NCBI RefSeq assembly: GCF_029784155.1
Contig: NC_073692.1
Location: forward strand, 371,299,160 to 371,363,159
DNA from: Uranotaenia lowii
Taxonomy: Eukaryota > Arthropoda > Insecta > Diptera > Culicidae
Length of the DNA stretch: 64,000 nucleotides
Reading direction: 5' to 3'
Positions 11,040 through 21,709 of the stretch are shown piece after piece (positions within the stretch are counted from its first letter, which is position 1; each line of letters starts with the position of its first letter). A model generated the notes under the pieces. It was given only the letters and a program-made list of their open reading frames with translations, did not search any database and had not been told where the DNA came from. Made by a program: the position numbers and the translations under genes.

Positions 11040-11948
11040 TCAGATTCCAACCCCTCGGAGTGAGACGGTCAACGTGAACAAATCCTTGCCTCGGTCGCTT
11101 TCATCGAATCGGTTCGGGGCGGTGCCGATCAGATCCGGAGCAAAACCCGAGCGATGAACCTTTGATTAGCGATTTTCGATCCGCTCTGATGCTTCCGTCC
11201 TCCAGACTAAGTCGGGAAAAGATTTTGGCCGTCTGAGATCATCCAAGAAGCGACTGACATTCGATGGCCATCAGTTCCGGTTCCGGGGAGGATTCCTTCG
11301 ATTTGAACTGATTTTAATGACCAAAAGATGTGTTCAGTTCGGAGTGCGGATCCGTCAACGACACTTGATTTTTCCGGGCCCCCGTGGGGTTGGACATTAT
11401 CGGTGTAATGTTTGCTGCATCCCGCAGGCGGTTTTCTTGCCTTTGCTGTTTGGTTGGCATCGAGTGGAGTTCGTTACAAAGCTCTTGCATTTCCTGGAAC
11501 TTGTTTCGTCCATCCGAGAATCCCGATCAACTTTCGTGACCATCACGATTCGATCGAAAACATTTCGCCATACACACTGAACTCTAAATAGCTGAAACAA
11601 TCCGAAAGTGATTGCATTTGAAACCGAACCGGACGGTGCACGGTAGATTTTCTCGGACACCTGTTAAAAAGGAAGGATTATCGTTTTCGCTGAAAAATTT
11701 CCTTCAAAACAAACTTACCTACACGGACATCAACGCGATTTCCTTCTTGCTCAAGTCCTGATTATTAGCCCGGAGATCTTCCTTTCGTACTCTTTTACAA
11801 AATCCAGCAACCGAATCCTTTGCAGTTTTTCCTCCGGAGCGTTTAGGACTGCATACTGATGGTCCCTCTTGCTGGGTGTAACCGGGCCATCATCTTCCTC
11901 ATCACCTTCCGGTGCTCCTCGACCCCTTTCCTCCTTGAGCCTACGCAT
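11040..11948 (-). pseudogene. Coding-like, frameshifted gene remnant of unknown identity
   Basis: This stretch is more GC-rich than its surroundings. Its minus strand reads as protein in successive frames: an acidic/basic segment with TPSKRDHQYAVLNAPEEK and LQRIRLLDFVKEYERK (11948 to about 11770), then after a frameshift NQDLSKKEIALMSV. A possible donor GTAAGT and acceptor TTTTTAACAG (about 11661-11719) follow. Then come FQEMQELCNELHSMPTKQQ to TSFGH with a stop (about 11535-11317), then RFLDDLRRPKSFPDL and FAPDLIGTAPNRFDESD in further frames. It suggests a coiled-coil protein, but I do not recognise the family. The frame changes mean it is either a decayed gene or several exons read through unplaced introns. 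Confidence 0.4.
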
Positions 11949-12343
11949 TCCAGATGTTCAGTTTTCTCTACATGATTCCCATGATTCTAGGGCATTCGTG
12001 TAGTGAATATTTGTTACCGTTACCTGCTATTTTAAAGTTCACTGTTATTCAATAAAATATTTGTTATTCCTTTTCTACAGATTGTTGTTACCCTTTTCTA
12101 CAGATACATATTATATAAAAGAATGAAGAAAATGTTTGCAATGGTACGATTTCGGTTCTTTTTATCGATTGAGGTTAAATTTCCATCCTTTTTTCGGTTA
12201 ATACCCGAAAACTAGGAATATGGTTAAGATCGCAGCAAGCTGTGCTCGAGAACGGAAGGGTTTTTTTTTCCGCCGTCGTGTTTTTCTCGTTTGTATCCTC
12301 GCGAATTGAAAAATACTGTTAATTTTTTCTATTTCGGGACTTC
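11949..12343. other. Intergenic, no gene recognised
   Basis: AT-rich sequence. The phrase GAAAACTAGGAATATGGTTA at about 12207 recurs at about 19423 and belongs to the repeat remnants noted near 10655. Confidence 0.4.
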
Positions 12344-12693
12344 TTTAGCGACAGGGGCGGTCCTAGAGTTGGCTCTTGGGGGGGGTGATTTTCCAAATTT
12401 TCAAAAATCAGGTTATAAGAAGGATCGTTAATATCTGATGAAAAAACGTATATTTTGAGAAACAGAGTGATGAAGAGGGGGAGGACCAGGGGGGGGGGGG
12501 GGGTTCAGTTGCATATAAGACTTGTATTTTGTAGGTTTGTATAGTTATAGGTGTGTAATTTAAATAGTTTGAAATCAGAGAAAACTAGTAAAAACTTTTA
12601 ACAAATTTTCTCAATACACTTGTTTTGATATCTTTTTATAAAACAATCTGCGAATCTTAGATGCTCATTGCGAAAAAGTGTTGATAAAAAGAT

Positions 12694-13436
12694 TATTGTC
12701 AATTGCATGAATTTTTAGACTATTGAGAGAATCTGATTTGACAGATAACAATTCCGCACTCACTAACACCATCACATTCTTTATATAAACTATCATGTGC
12801 TAAAAGTTGAAAAGGGACTATATGGAAAAAGGACCAACATCAGAGTTCAGTTACTTCAAATTATTTCTACCAAAAAATCAACTTTCATACGCACCGTTGC
12901 CGTCAACAAACTGCGCAGATTGCTCCTATTTAGACCCCCGTACAAATAATTTGCGCGCAGTAAAATCTGCTCTCTGACCTATACATAGACAATGACACAT
13001 ATCGATAATCTTTACATCTTTGGATAAAATTGAATTAAAAACAATTGCGACTGGTTTGTCAGAAAAAATTGTGAGGGAATCCATAATTTTTTGGCTTATT
13101 TTTCGATAATTCGAAATACGCCCTAAATGCATGATTTATTTGTTCCACTTACATTCTTGTACCCGAATGTACAGAATGCAATCTGTTTTCTGTTCGTTTC
13201 TTTTCATTTGTTGATCGGTAAATTTTCGTTATTAAACTCCTTGGTTCGCATTTCATAATAATTTTCGCCAAAACAATAACGATTATGCCGTTTGGAAATG
13301 TGATTCGAAAATCAGAAGCGAGCAACGGCTGATTTGGAAAACTGACACATGTTGTCTATGTGTGCGTCAGTGCGAAAATATTTCTGCGTGGAAATTATTT
13401 GCACAGGAGTCTAAATAGGTGCAATTTCCGCAATAT
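12694..13436. repeat. 743 bp block, copy 1 of a direct duplication (second copy 16848-17590)
   Basis: The block matches 16848-17590 with a constant offset of 4154 bases. No difference was found in the stretches compared by eye. It contains the R-type miniature element (12917-13427) plus about 220 bp of extra flank. It has no LTR features: no primer-binding site follows copy 1, and no matching target duplication flanks the pair. Confidence 0.85.
12917..13427. mobile_element. Miniature element R (identical copy at 17071-17581)
   Basis: The ends are imperfect inverted repeats: TTGCTCCTATTTAGAC at the left and GTCTAAATAGGTGCAA at the right, extending inward through CAAATAATTT. It has no coding capacity. 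The 68-codon frame at 12926-13132 is a by-product. The target duplication is not clear. Confidence 0.6.
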
Positions 13437-15799
13437 TTTCGTAACTTTTACGATTGGTAAAAATTATAACTTTAAGTATTCTTTAAAGAATTTTCCGATA
13501 TAAACGTCATTTCACAAATGAAAATTTAACAGACATTTTCGTAGGAGAAAACGTAAAAAAAATCTTCAAGTTATCCACAATATTTTTACTGGGCATCAAT
13601 CAATGTAAGACCCTCACCAAAATTTTAATGATTCTCATTTTGCAACAATTCCGAAACAATTTTTCAAAAAAAAGTGTTCGTTAATAATTGCTTTGATTTA
13701 AAAACTGAATATTTAATTATTTTTTGAAGCATTTTGCTGAATCGATGGTCGAAAGTTTCGAATTATTATTAATTCTTGTTCCAATTCTTCAACTTTTAAA
13801 AATAAATTTAATTCTAAATAAGATCATCTAAATCATATTTTTCTTCACGCTCTCAATATTTCCAAACTTTTTGTATAATGTTTGAAAAAAATAAAAAAAA
13901 TATTGAATAAAGAGTTAATTTCGGAAAGTTATTACTTTTTCTATATTTCAGTGAAAAGTCATAATTAATTGAAATTTAAATAACCAAACTTTCAGATTCA
14001 AAATGGATTTTTTAACCTAAATTATTAAGCTGGATTTCAACTAAAAAGTTTAAATATTATTGTGTAGATGAGTTTAAAACAGTATCGGCGATATAATTGG
14101 TGTGAATCCTGAAATCTAGCTATGTTGGTCAAAAATTGAAAAAAAAAATCGTCCGACTGTTCAACTTGAGCGATTGCCTTGTTTCCGAGAAAATAGTCGG
14201 GGATTAAGAAATAATTTTATTTCACCTGCGGAAAATAAAAAAAATTGGCAAATTTTTGTAACCTATGCTGTATAAACTGATTTTGGAAATAAAATTCTGA
14301 ACTCGTTTTTTTATCAGATTTCATCTATCACCTTTAGTTTCTAAAGTAGTATTTTCAGTATTTTTAGAAAATTGAATAGATATCATTAGAGATGTACCGA
14401 ATAGTGCTAAATAGTGAAAAACACTATTTTCTGACCTTTGCATAGGATTCGGAGCATAACTGATATCAAGTTTCAACCAATAGTCTAAGTTTCGTATTTT
14501 TAATGTAATTTTTTATTACCCTAAAATTCCCATGATTGAAATTTATTTTTATAATTTTAATCATAATTTGGTCTCAGGACAACTTTATCGTAACAGTTTC
14601 TTACTTAATTAACTTTATTTTGAAAGTTTTAAATTAATGAATGGATTTTTTTTATAAAAACTATGGATCATTATAAAAATAGTCTATTTGTGATAACGGC
14701 TCAAAATGCACGACGTCCTCCGAGCCAAAGGGGATACAAGTGCATAAAAGCTTATGAAAGACGTAAAATATTACAGTAAACGAGTCTTCGAAAGAAAAAT
14801 AAATGATTAATTAAAACAAAAATATTTCATGAAAACACATTTTGAATTTGATGTGTTTGACCATTTTCCATAAAATTTGTATTTCTTTTTCAATCGTAAA
14901 AGTATGTAAATTAAAATTCTAAAAATCTGGAAAAATTCCAAATTAGAAATTCCAAAATTAGAAATATCAACAACAAAAATCGAATCTGTCTCTAGGTGGA
15001 CATGTGGAGAAGGGAGGTAAGGGTTGCCGAGTATCCACATTTGTGCACGGAGAGGGAGAAAGGGATAAAAATGTTATTTTTTTGTCCACGTGGTATCTGA
15101 ACGGCCCCAAAGGCTATTTAACACTTAAAGTCTCAAGTTCTTTTCACTTCTAAAAAGGATCGAGATATGTTGATCCATCAAACATTGAGCCAAATCGATC
15201 TGCAATAACTTGTAAGATAACAAAGTTATGGTCGAAACAAGTTTGCATGTATTTATTGAACATACCGACTATTTGGCGAACATTATCAAAAAATGAACAA
15301 ACTAAGGCTAAAGTTTTAAAGAAGTTAGTTTGAAAAAACATTTTCACTAAATATCCAAAAGCAAAAAAAACTCATCAGCATTAAAGATAACTTATCAGAT
15401 TAGCGAAACGTTTTTTGATGACAGAGATACGCACGAAATTAAATTACTTGTTTCGCTTGATCCCAAACTTTTTGCCGATACACCATACTGAGGAGTGAGC
15501 CCAAACTTTTGATCGATAACTTAAGTAGCTAATTTATCTATTTAAAGCACTATGCTAATTTTAAGCACAAAATTTAAAAAAAGGTGTTTTGATATTTATG
15601 AAAAAAGATTCAAATGGAATTCAAATTTTTAAATTCGGTCCACCCAACCCAAATTTCTAGAAAATTTTCCAACTTTAAGCCAAGTTTAAGTCATATGAGG
15701 TTAACATATACATTTTGTCAATAACATACGAAGAAGGTTTTGCTCATCGACTTTAAAAGATATCAAAAGAAATGCAATATGGCATAAGATGACTGCGAT
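13437..15799. other. AT-rich interior of the hAT-like element
   Basis: Very AT-rich with no coding signal. A block starting TAGAGATGTACCGAATAGTG near 14390 is a fragment of the TTCGG-type hAT family found whole at 33525-34753. Confidence 0.55.
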
Positions 15800-15807
15800 A
15801 TGGTCAA

Positions 15808-16625
15808 TAGACTGAGTCGATTTGGGGTCATTTTCGAATTTCTCAAACCCTGGGGTCTCAAAAGCTTCGTTTTGGTCCAAAACTCATCAATAATTTTTTG
15901 CAGAATTTTTAAGTAACGTTTACATGAGTAAATTTGGACTTTTAGGTTTGTATGGGAAAATTGAATATTTTGTACTGAAAAATCAACATCATTTTTGTTT
16001 CTTCTGTGCAACCTAGTAAGTTGGTGGTTTTTGTGCCAATTTATAAAATTCCTAAAGGAAATTTTCCGCTGAACAACTTTGTCGAAGACCGTAAATTCGT
16101 ATCTTATTAGACAAAAAAGTTATTAGCTGTTCAACAGAGGTATGTCTTTTGGCATTGATAAACAATAAATTCAATAGACACCACTGTTGTGTGCCTTGCG
16201 AGGTATTGCATGACTACTTTTCATGCAATACTTCGCGGGGCACAAGCAGTGGTGTCAATTGAATTTATTGTTTATCAATGCCAAAAGACATACCCCTGTT
16301 AAACAGCTAATAACTTTTTTGTCTAATAAGATACGAATTTACGGCCTTCGACGAAGTTGTTCAGCAGAAAATTTCCTTTAGGAATTTTATAAATTGGCAC
16401 AAAAACCATTAGCAGGCTCGGTTGCATAGAAGAAACAAAAATGATGTTGATTTTTCAGTACAAAATATTCAATTTTCCCATACAAACCTAAAAGTCCAAA
16501 TTTACTCATGTAAACGTTACATAAAAATTCTGCAAAAAATCATGGATAAGTTTTGGACCAAAATGAAACTTTTGAGACCCCAGGGTTTGAGAAATTCGAA
16601 AATGACCCCAAATCGACTCAGTCTA
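15808..16625. mobile_element. Foldback miniature element (TAGACTGAGTCG family, copy 1)
   Basis: An 818 bp element that is one long, slightly imperfect palindrome centred near 16215. Both termini read TAGACTGAGTCGATTTGGGG inward. A perfect 8 bp target duplication ATGGTCAA lies at 15800-15807 and 16626-16633. The two arms encode nearly the same spurious 76-82 codon frame on opposite strands, as expected of an inverted repeat. An 8 bp duplication fits hAT or P-type mobilisation. A second copy is at 42707-44385 and an end fragment at 41283-41373. Confidence 0.87.
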
Positions 16626-16847
16626 ATGGTCAAACAAATTAGCTTTTTTTAAAGGGGGTGATCCCAAATTTATGGCCGGAAGCGTATGTGATCAGCAAAT
16701 TCGAATTCAACGCTGTAATTACCTCAACAAAAGTTATTTGGTGAAAGAATACCAGAGAACCAGTTTTTTGGTGAAAGAAACCAGAGAATTGCAAGTTTCA
16801 GCTGTTTTAGTTTTGCGGACCGACTTTTTTTTTATTAAATTTTAAGC

Positions 16848-17590
16848 TATTGTCAATTGCATGAATTTTTAGACTATTGAGAGAATCTGATTTGACAGAT
16901 AACAATTCCGCACTCACTAACACCATCACATTCTTTATATAAACTATCATGTGCTAAAAGTTGAAAAGGGACTATATGGAAAAAGGACCAACATCAGAGT
17001 TCAGTTACTTCAAATTATTTCTACCAAAAAATCAACTTTCATACGCACCGTTGCCGTCAACAAACTGCGCAGATTGCTCCTATTTAGACCCCCGTACAAA
17101 TAATTTGCGCGCAGTAAAATCTGCTCTCTGACCTATACATAGACAATGACACATATCGATAATCTTTACATCTTTGGATAAAATTGAATTAAAAACAATT
17201 GCGACTGGTTTGTCAGAAAAAATTGTGAGGGAATCCATAATTTTTTGGCTTATTTTTCGATAATTCGAAATACGCCCTAAATGCATGATTTATTTGTTCC
17301 ACTTACATTCTTGTACCCGAATGTACAGAATGCAATCTGTTTTCTGTTCGTTTCTTTTCATTTGTTGATCGGTAAATTTTCGTTATTAAACTCCTTGGTT
17401 CGCATTTCATAATAATTTTCGCCAAAACAATAACGATTATGCCGTTTGGAAATGTGATTCGAAAATCAGAAGCGAGCAACGGCTGATTTGGAAAACTGAC
17501 ACATGTTGTCTATGTGTGCGTCAGTGCGAAAATATTTCTGCGTGGAAATTATTTGCACAGGAGTCTAAATAGGTGCAATTTCCGCAATAT
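16848..17590. repeat. 743 bp block, copy 2 of the direct duplication
   Basis: This matches 12694-13436. It begins TATTGTCAATTGCATG and ends CCGCAATAT. The sequence diverges abruptly on both sides. Confidence 0.85.
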
Positions 17591-17667
17591 ATAGTAATTA
17601 ATAAACTCAACAAACCCCCTACGGAGTGGAAAAACTTGGGAATTCGAAAGTACACCTACTAAGAAAA

Positions 17668-17823
17668 GTTCTAAGTTTTTATATAAAATCCAGCGTTTGC
17701 GAGTACTTCGTAACGGTTTTTTGTCGCTTGGGGGGGGGTGATCGGGGTGATCACCCCCCCCAAGCGACAAAAAACCGTTACGAAGTACTCGCAAACGCTG
17801 GATTTTATATAAAAACTTAGAAC
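17668..17823. repeat. Near-perfect hairpin at the right end of the hAT-like element
   Basis: Two arms of about 75 bp run from GTTCTAAGTTTTTATATAAA to its complement and meet at a G/C-run centre near 17745. The outer arm merges into the right terminal repeat, so the hairpin looks like an inverted duplication of the element's own end. Confidence 0.8.
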
Positions 17824-17846
17824 TTAGGACCGCGCCTGTTTAGCGA

Positions 17847-20309
17847 TCGATACATTTAAAAATTGATTGAAATGCATCCAAATTACTTGCATAGAAATGC
17901 AATTGGTGTTTTGTTGTGTTGGACGGATCTTGCGAGATTTCGAATTTGCAGCGCACACGTTTTTCCCCCGTCTGTAAAAATCGTGTTTGTTAAATTGCTT
18001 GAAATAGTGAAATATGTGAAAAAGTGAAAAATTTCAACAGAAGCTAATAAAAAGATGACTCGTGGATGGGTCGTCTTAGTTTTGGTTGGAAGTGATTCAA
18101 TAGCACATTCAAAAGTGTTTGTGAAACCGCAAGACGATACCGTGAAAAAATGAATAGGTTGTGGGATTTTCGTTTGCAGTTGAGGTTAACGGAAAAATAT
18201 TTTCTGAATCACAATGCCCAAAGATGAAAAGTTAGAAATTAAGAATGAAAGTGCGTGTTGAGCAATTTATATTTTGAGAGCAGCTGAAAAATTCATTTTA
18301 AAAGGGACGTGAAAGCGGGAATTATTTGTGATTTAGTTTTCATTGAGCAAACGTCTTGAAGTTGTCATGTTGCATACCGCGGATTACTGGGATTATGTAA
18401 ATTGGTTAACTGTTTAGGACGGAAAAAAAAGTGAGAAAACGTGTTTCCTGGAAGGAAAGGGGTTAGTTTTTGATATTTTTTTGAATATACCTCCGGCCGA
18501 AGCAGTACCGCAGTATCATCACTAATGATGATAGTGATTCCCAACGACAGCCAAAACCCGGTGAGCCAATTCCAATCTTTCGCCTTTATATTTTTTTCAC
18601 TTATGCACTAGTGGATGGTTTTTAAATGTTTGCATTTTCATAATGTTTTTTTAATCATATAAGATTTACATTTTTAATAAGTAAACTGAATACAATCACC
18701 TACTTTTAAAACTGAAAGTTCATTATTTACAGAGAGGTTTTGAAGTCATCTCACTATCAAATTCTCTTAAAAAGGTAAAATATTTGAAGAACTTTTCGAG
18801 CTCTTAACAGACCTCGATGGGTTTAATGTTCTATTAATGTTTCCGTTTCTTTTTTTATTTTCAAGAGCGAGTAAAGGCGCTTTATCCTTTACCAGAAATG
18901 ATTGTACACTGAAATCCAAAACAGTTCAACGCAGAAAAATACAAGTAAATTAAAAAAATTTAAATTAATCTTAATTAATAAAATTAAAAAAAACCTTTCA
19001 TCGAATATATCAAATTTTTAAAAAGATTTTTAGTCTTAAGTTTTGTGATTTCTGTGTACCAAATAAATCATTTCCAGCCGATGAAGAATGGCTCTAGTGA
19101 TTGGTGAAGTTACTTAACATTTAGCATGTCAGTTTCATCACGGAGCATTTTTCTTAGCATGCTTCCAACGATCCCCTTTGAAACGTATGGTACTGGTGGT
19201 CCACGTTTCTTCTTGTTCCTGTGTTCCAGACGTCTTTGCGTTCTCTGCTCCATGGTAGGCCCAACCATTTTATGTTTTTGATCATTTTGATGTTTTTTAT
19301 GTTAAAATTATCAAAAACATGAACAAAGACAAGAAGAATAATAATACACGCCTATTATTCTTTGGGACTCAGACATAAGTTCTGGCTATGGAAGTACGAT
19401 TAGTGATTAGTGATTAGTGAAAACTAGGAATATGGTTAAAATTGTACCTTAAAATATTGATGATAAATAACCATATTGGAAGTTCTGCAGAAAAAAAACC
19501 AAAAAATGGTTATTTTTCATTCAAAAATGGTTAAATAAAAACGAGCGTGTATCACATACGACTGAAATAGAAACAGTGTTGTTAAAAAATACACCGCCCA
19601 AAGATCTTGAAAACATTTTTGCATGGTAAAATATTCAAAATGTGCTACAAGTGTCAAAATTTCTGCCACTTTTTTCCAACACGAGTGAACTTGCTCTTAA
19701 CTATTTTTCTCAGATATTCGTTTGTTCTCATTCTATTTCCTTATAAACTTATAAATTGGAATAAGTTGCATGATAGCTTGCATGCAATAAAATTACATAC
19801 TATATCATTGCACGCATTGCACTATATCATTGCATTGCACCCATAATTCAAGTAATTTTTTGTCGAAAAATACAATAAAATCAAGCATACAAAAGGTTAT
19901 AAAACTCTCAACTTCCACAATTTGTTTTTTGCTCATGTAATCTTTCTGATATTTGATAAATTTTCCGAGATTTCCCTTCAAACTTTATTTATTTCCCCCT
20001 TCGGGATTTTCGGAAATTTCGAAGGGGGGGGAGGGGGGGGGGGTATGGTGACAAAAGAAGAAAGTGATATTTGTTCCGGCCTAAGCAATCAGAATCATGA
20101 TTTAACAATATTTTCATGAATAAAAAATCAAAATCAAAACCAGAAAATATCTGAAATTTGTTTAAAAATTACAGAAATTTCAATACCAAATATTATCGTA
20201 CATACAGTTTCCGAGCCCTCGGTTTCAAGGATTCAACCTGTTTGGTACCCTACTTAGCTTCTTCTGCTTCCGATGGGTTTGAATTCGGAAGACTGAGATG
20301 GAGCACTGA
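17847..20309. other. Intergenic, no gene recognised; repeat remnants
   Basis: AT-rich with only short frames. A remnant at about 19420-19545 ends in sequence inverted relative to 10655. Another at about 19590-19710, with CCAACACGAGTGAACTTGCT, belongs to repeat family D. A G-run lies at about 20022-20043. Confidence 0.5.
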
Positions 20310-20640
20310 CCACACTGACATGACACTTAGAACCAAAATTCAACCATTTTCTGTCTATTTTCTCGTTGTCAGATTTTGCTGGTTCGCTATACCGACGGCA
20401 GGTGGCAAACCTAAAAAATTTGACAAAAAATGCCTTGTAGGAAAAATGGTCCTGCTTAGCCCGATTTTATGGTAGAAATTGCATGTTTTATTTTTAAAAT
20501 TGGGTGGCATTTCCTAACTGGGACAGCATTTCTTCAAATCGATCGATGCGCACTCTGGAATCGACATTGCGTACTGTTGGAAAAATTATCCAGAAAACGA
20601 AATCGAGTGTCCAGTCAGTATGGTCAGTGGATGGAGTACG
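20310..20640 (+). repeat. Dispersed repeat family D, copy 1 (inverted copy at 61264-61610)
   Basis: Contains GTGGCATTTCCTAACTGGGA, CGATCGATGCGCACTCTGGA and AGTGTCCAGTCAGTATGGTC, which return in reverse complement at 61280-61410. The flanks (ACCGACGGCAGGTGGCAAAC) also return. No protein is encoded. A weaker relative is near 30350-30440. Confidence 0.65.
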
Positions 20641-20966
20641 TCTGCCCATGATGAATCTAGTATGGTGGTCTCACATGCATATGCCAAATAGCACGTTCAG
20701 CCATATTGAAAAAAAAAATTGACAGCTGGCTGAAGTGTTTACGAAAAAAGGGGTTCAGAGATGTCAGGTGTTTGAGATACAAATCAAAGAAAAAAAGTCT
20801 ATGTATGTCTGTGCATGTCGTAGACCAAAGATCAACAGATAAAAAATCAAATTGGGTTTTAGTTTATTTCCTTAATTTCACTCAATACACTCCGCACTTT
20901 TCGGATGCTCCTAAGTAGCTGTGATTAACCGTGATAATAGGAAGGATCTTTTAAGGGTGCACCAAA

Positions 20967-21216
20967 CAATCATAATCCCAAACCGGATGTTGCTTGTCCG
21001 ATCGATGGCATCAAGATCGGACTCAGGGTGTTCACCATCGAAGCGGCAGTCGAGGCTACATCATGCACTACGACACTGCCACCGGTTTCCTCGTTCAAAA
21101 GGGCCAAAAACTCCATCTGGTTTTCCCAAATGGTACCTATCAGATCCGGATCACTCGATTGGATCTTCTGGAGCAGCGATGGCAACAGACGGGGGTCCTC
21201 CTGAAGCAGCTGTTAT
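20967..21216 (-). pseudogene. RAD23-like fragment (XPC-binding domain)
   Basis: The minus strand reads QLLQEDPRLLPSLLQKIQ, then SSDPDLIGTIWENQMEFL and ALLNEETGG, the helical XPC-binding domain found between the UBA domains of the nucleotide-excision-repair and proteasome-shuttle factor Rad23. The frame ends at a stop after about 25 further residues (SPILMPSIGQATSGLGL), without the second UBA domain. The sequence just upstream on the minus strand (TTATAATAACAG) resembles a splice acceptor. No ubiquitin-like or first UBA domain was found nearby, so this is probably a relic or captured fragment. The alternative is a single exon of a very large gene. Confidence 0.6.
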
Positions 21217-21604
21217 TATAAAGTTATTATACATAAATTTAAAAAAGTGCGAGAGGTGGACTAGAAATGTCTAGAGCGGGAGCGGGAAAAATGAAGAAGA
21301 AGAAGAATCAACTCACGTGCCGAAGTGAAGTCTTTTTTCCCGAAGTGAAGAGGGACAGCTAAAGGGCTGGAAAGAAGTGGTTGGAAGCGAGAGTGCAGTG
21401 GAAAACCTGGCTTGCTTCGATCGAAGAAATACAGCTAGAATCGGCCGTGGGAAAAAAATCTTCAAGATCGTTTGATATATGAAAGTTTATCGAGACCGTC
21501 ACTGATTTTGCCAGTGACCTTATTCCATTAAAGCGGAACAATCCCGAAAGTGCGCAGCTAAAGGAGACATAAAGGAATTCCGAAATAGTAAATACTGTAC
21601 ATTT
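21217..21604. other. Short spacer before the Mag-type element
   Basis: No gene recognised. The GAAGTGAAG motif occurs twice. It ends with the left target duplication of the LTR element (21605-21609). Confidence 0.4.
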
Positions 21605-21609
21605 CCACT

Positions 21610-21709
21610 GTAATGTATGACGTTTCTATGTATCTTAGTTCCCTCTGTACCTATTATTATATGTACCTTGAACTCTCAATAAACACACCAGATATTCACC
21701 TACGTTACA
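21610..21709 (+). repeat. 5' LTR of the Mag-type element
   Basis: 100 bp starting GTAATGTATGACG (or TGTAATG from 21609) and ending CTACGTTACA. It contains CAATAAACAC, a probable polyadenylation signal. The single difference from the 3' LTR is T versus C in the TATTATTATATG stretch. Confidence 0.88.

Larger units (their letters stand above)
12352..17838. mobile_element. Large (5.5 kb) non-autonomous hAT-like element
   Basis: The left end is CAGGGGCGGTCCTAG and the right end CTTAGGACCGCGCCTG, imperfect inverted repeats of the hAT type (starting CAG). A perfect 8 bp target duplication TTTAGCGA lies at 12344-12351 and 17839-17846. Both ends also carry a subterminal CTTGGGGGGGGTGAT block. No transposase frame is present anywhere inside. 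The interior consists of AT-rich DNA, two copies of a 743 bp block, and a foldback element. The element is therefore non-autonomous and was enlarged by later insertions, or is a composite moved as a unit. Confidence 0.82.

Noticed and set aside
12694..17590. The 743 bp direct repeats as LTRs of a retrotransposon
   Set aside because: No primer-binding site after copy 1, no purine tract before copy 2, no flanking duplication and no pol sequence between them.
20022..20043. G-run (also near 12490 and 17731) as a regulatory G-quadruplex
   Set aside because: Homopolymer tracts in non-coding transposon DNA with no gene nearby; no support for function.
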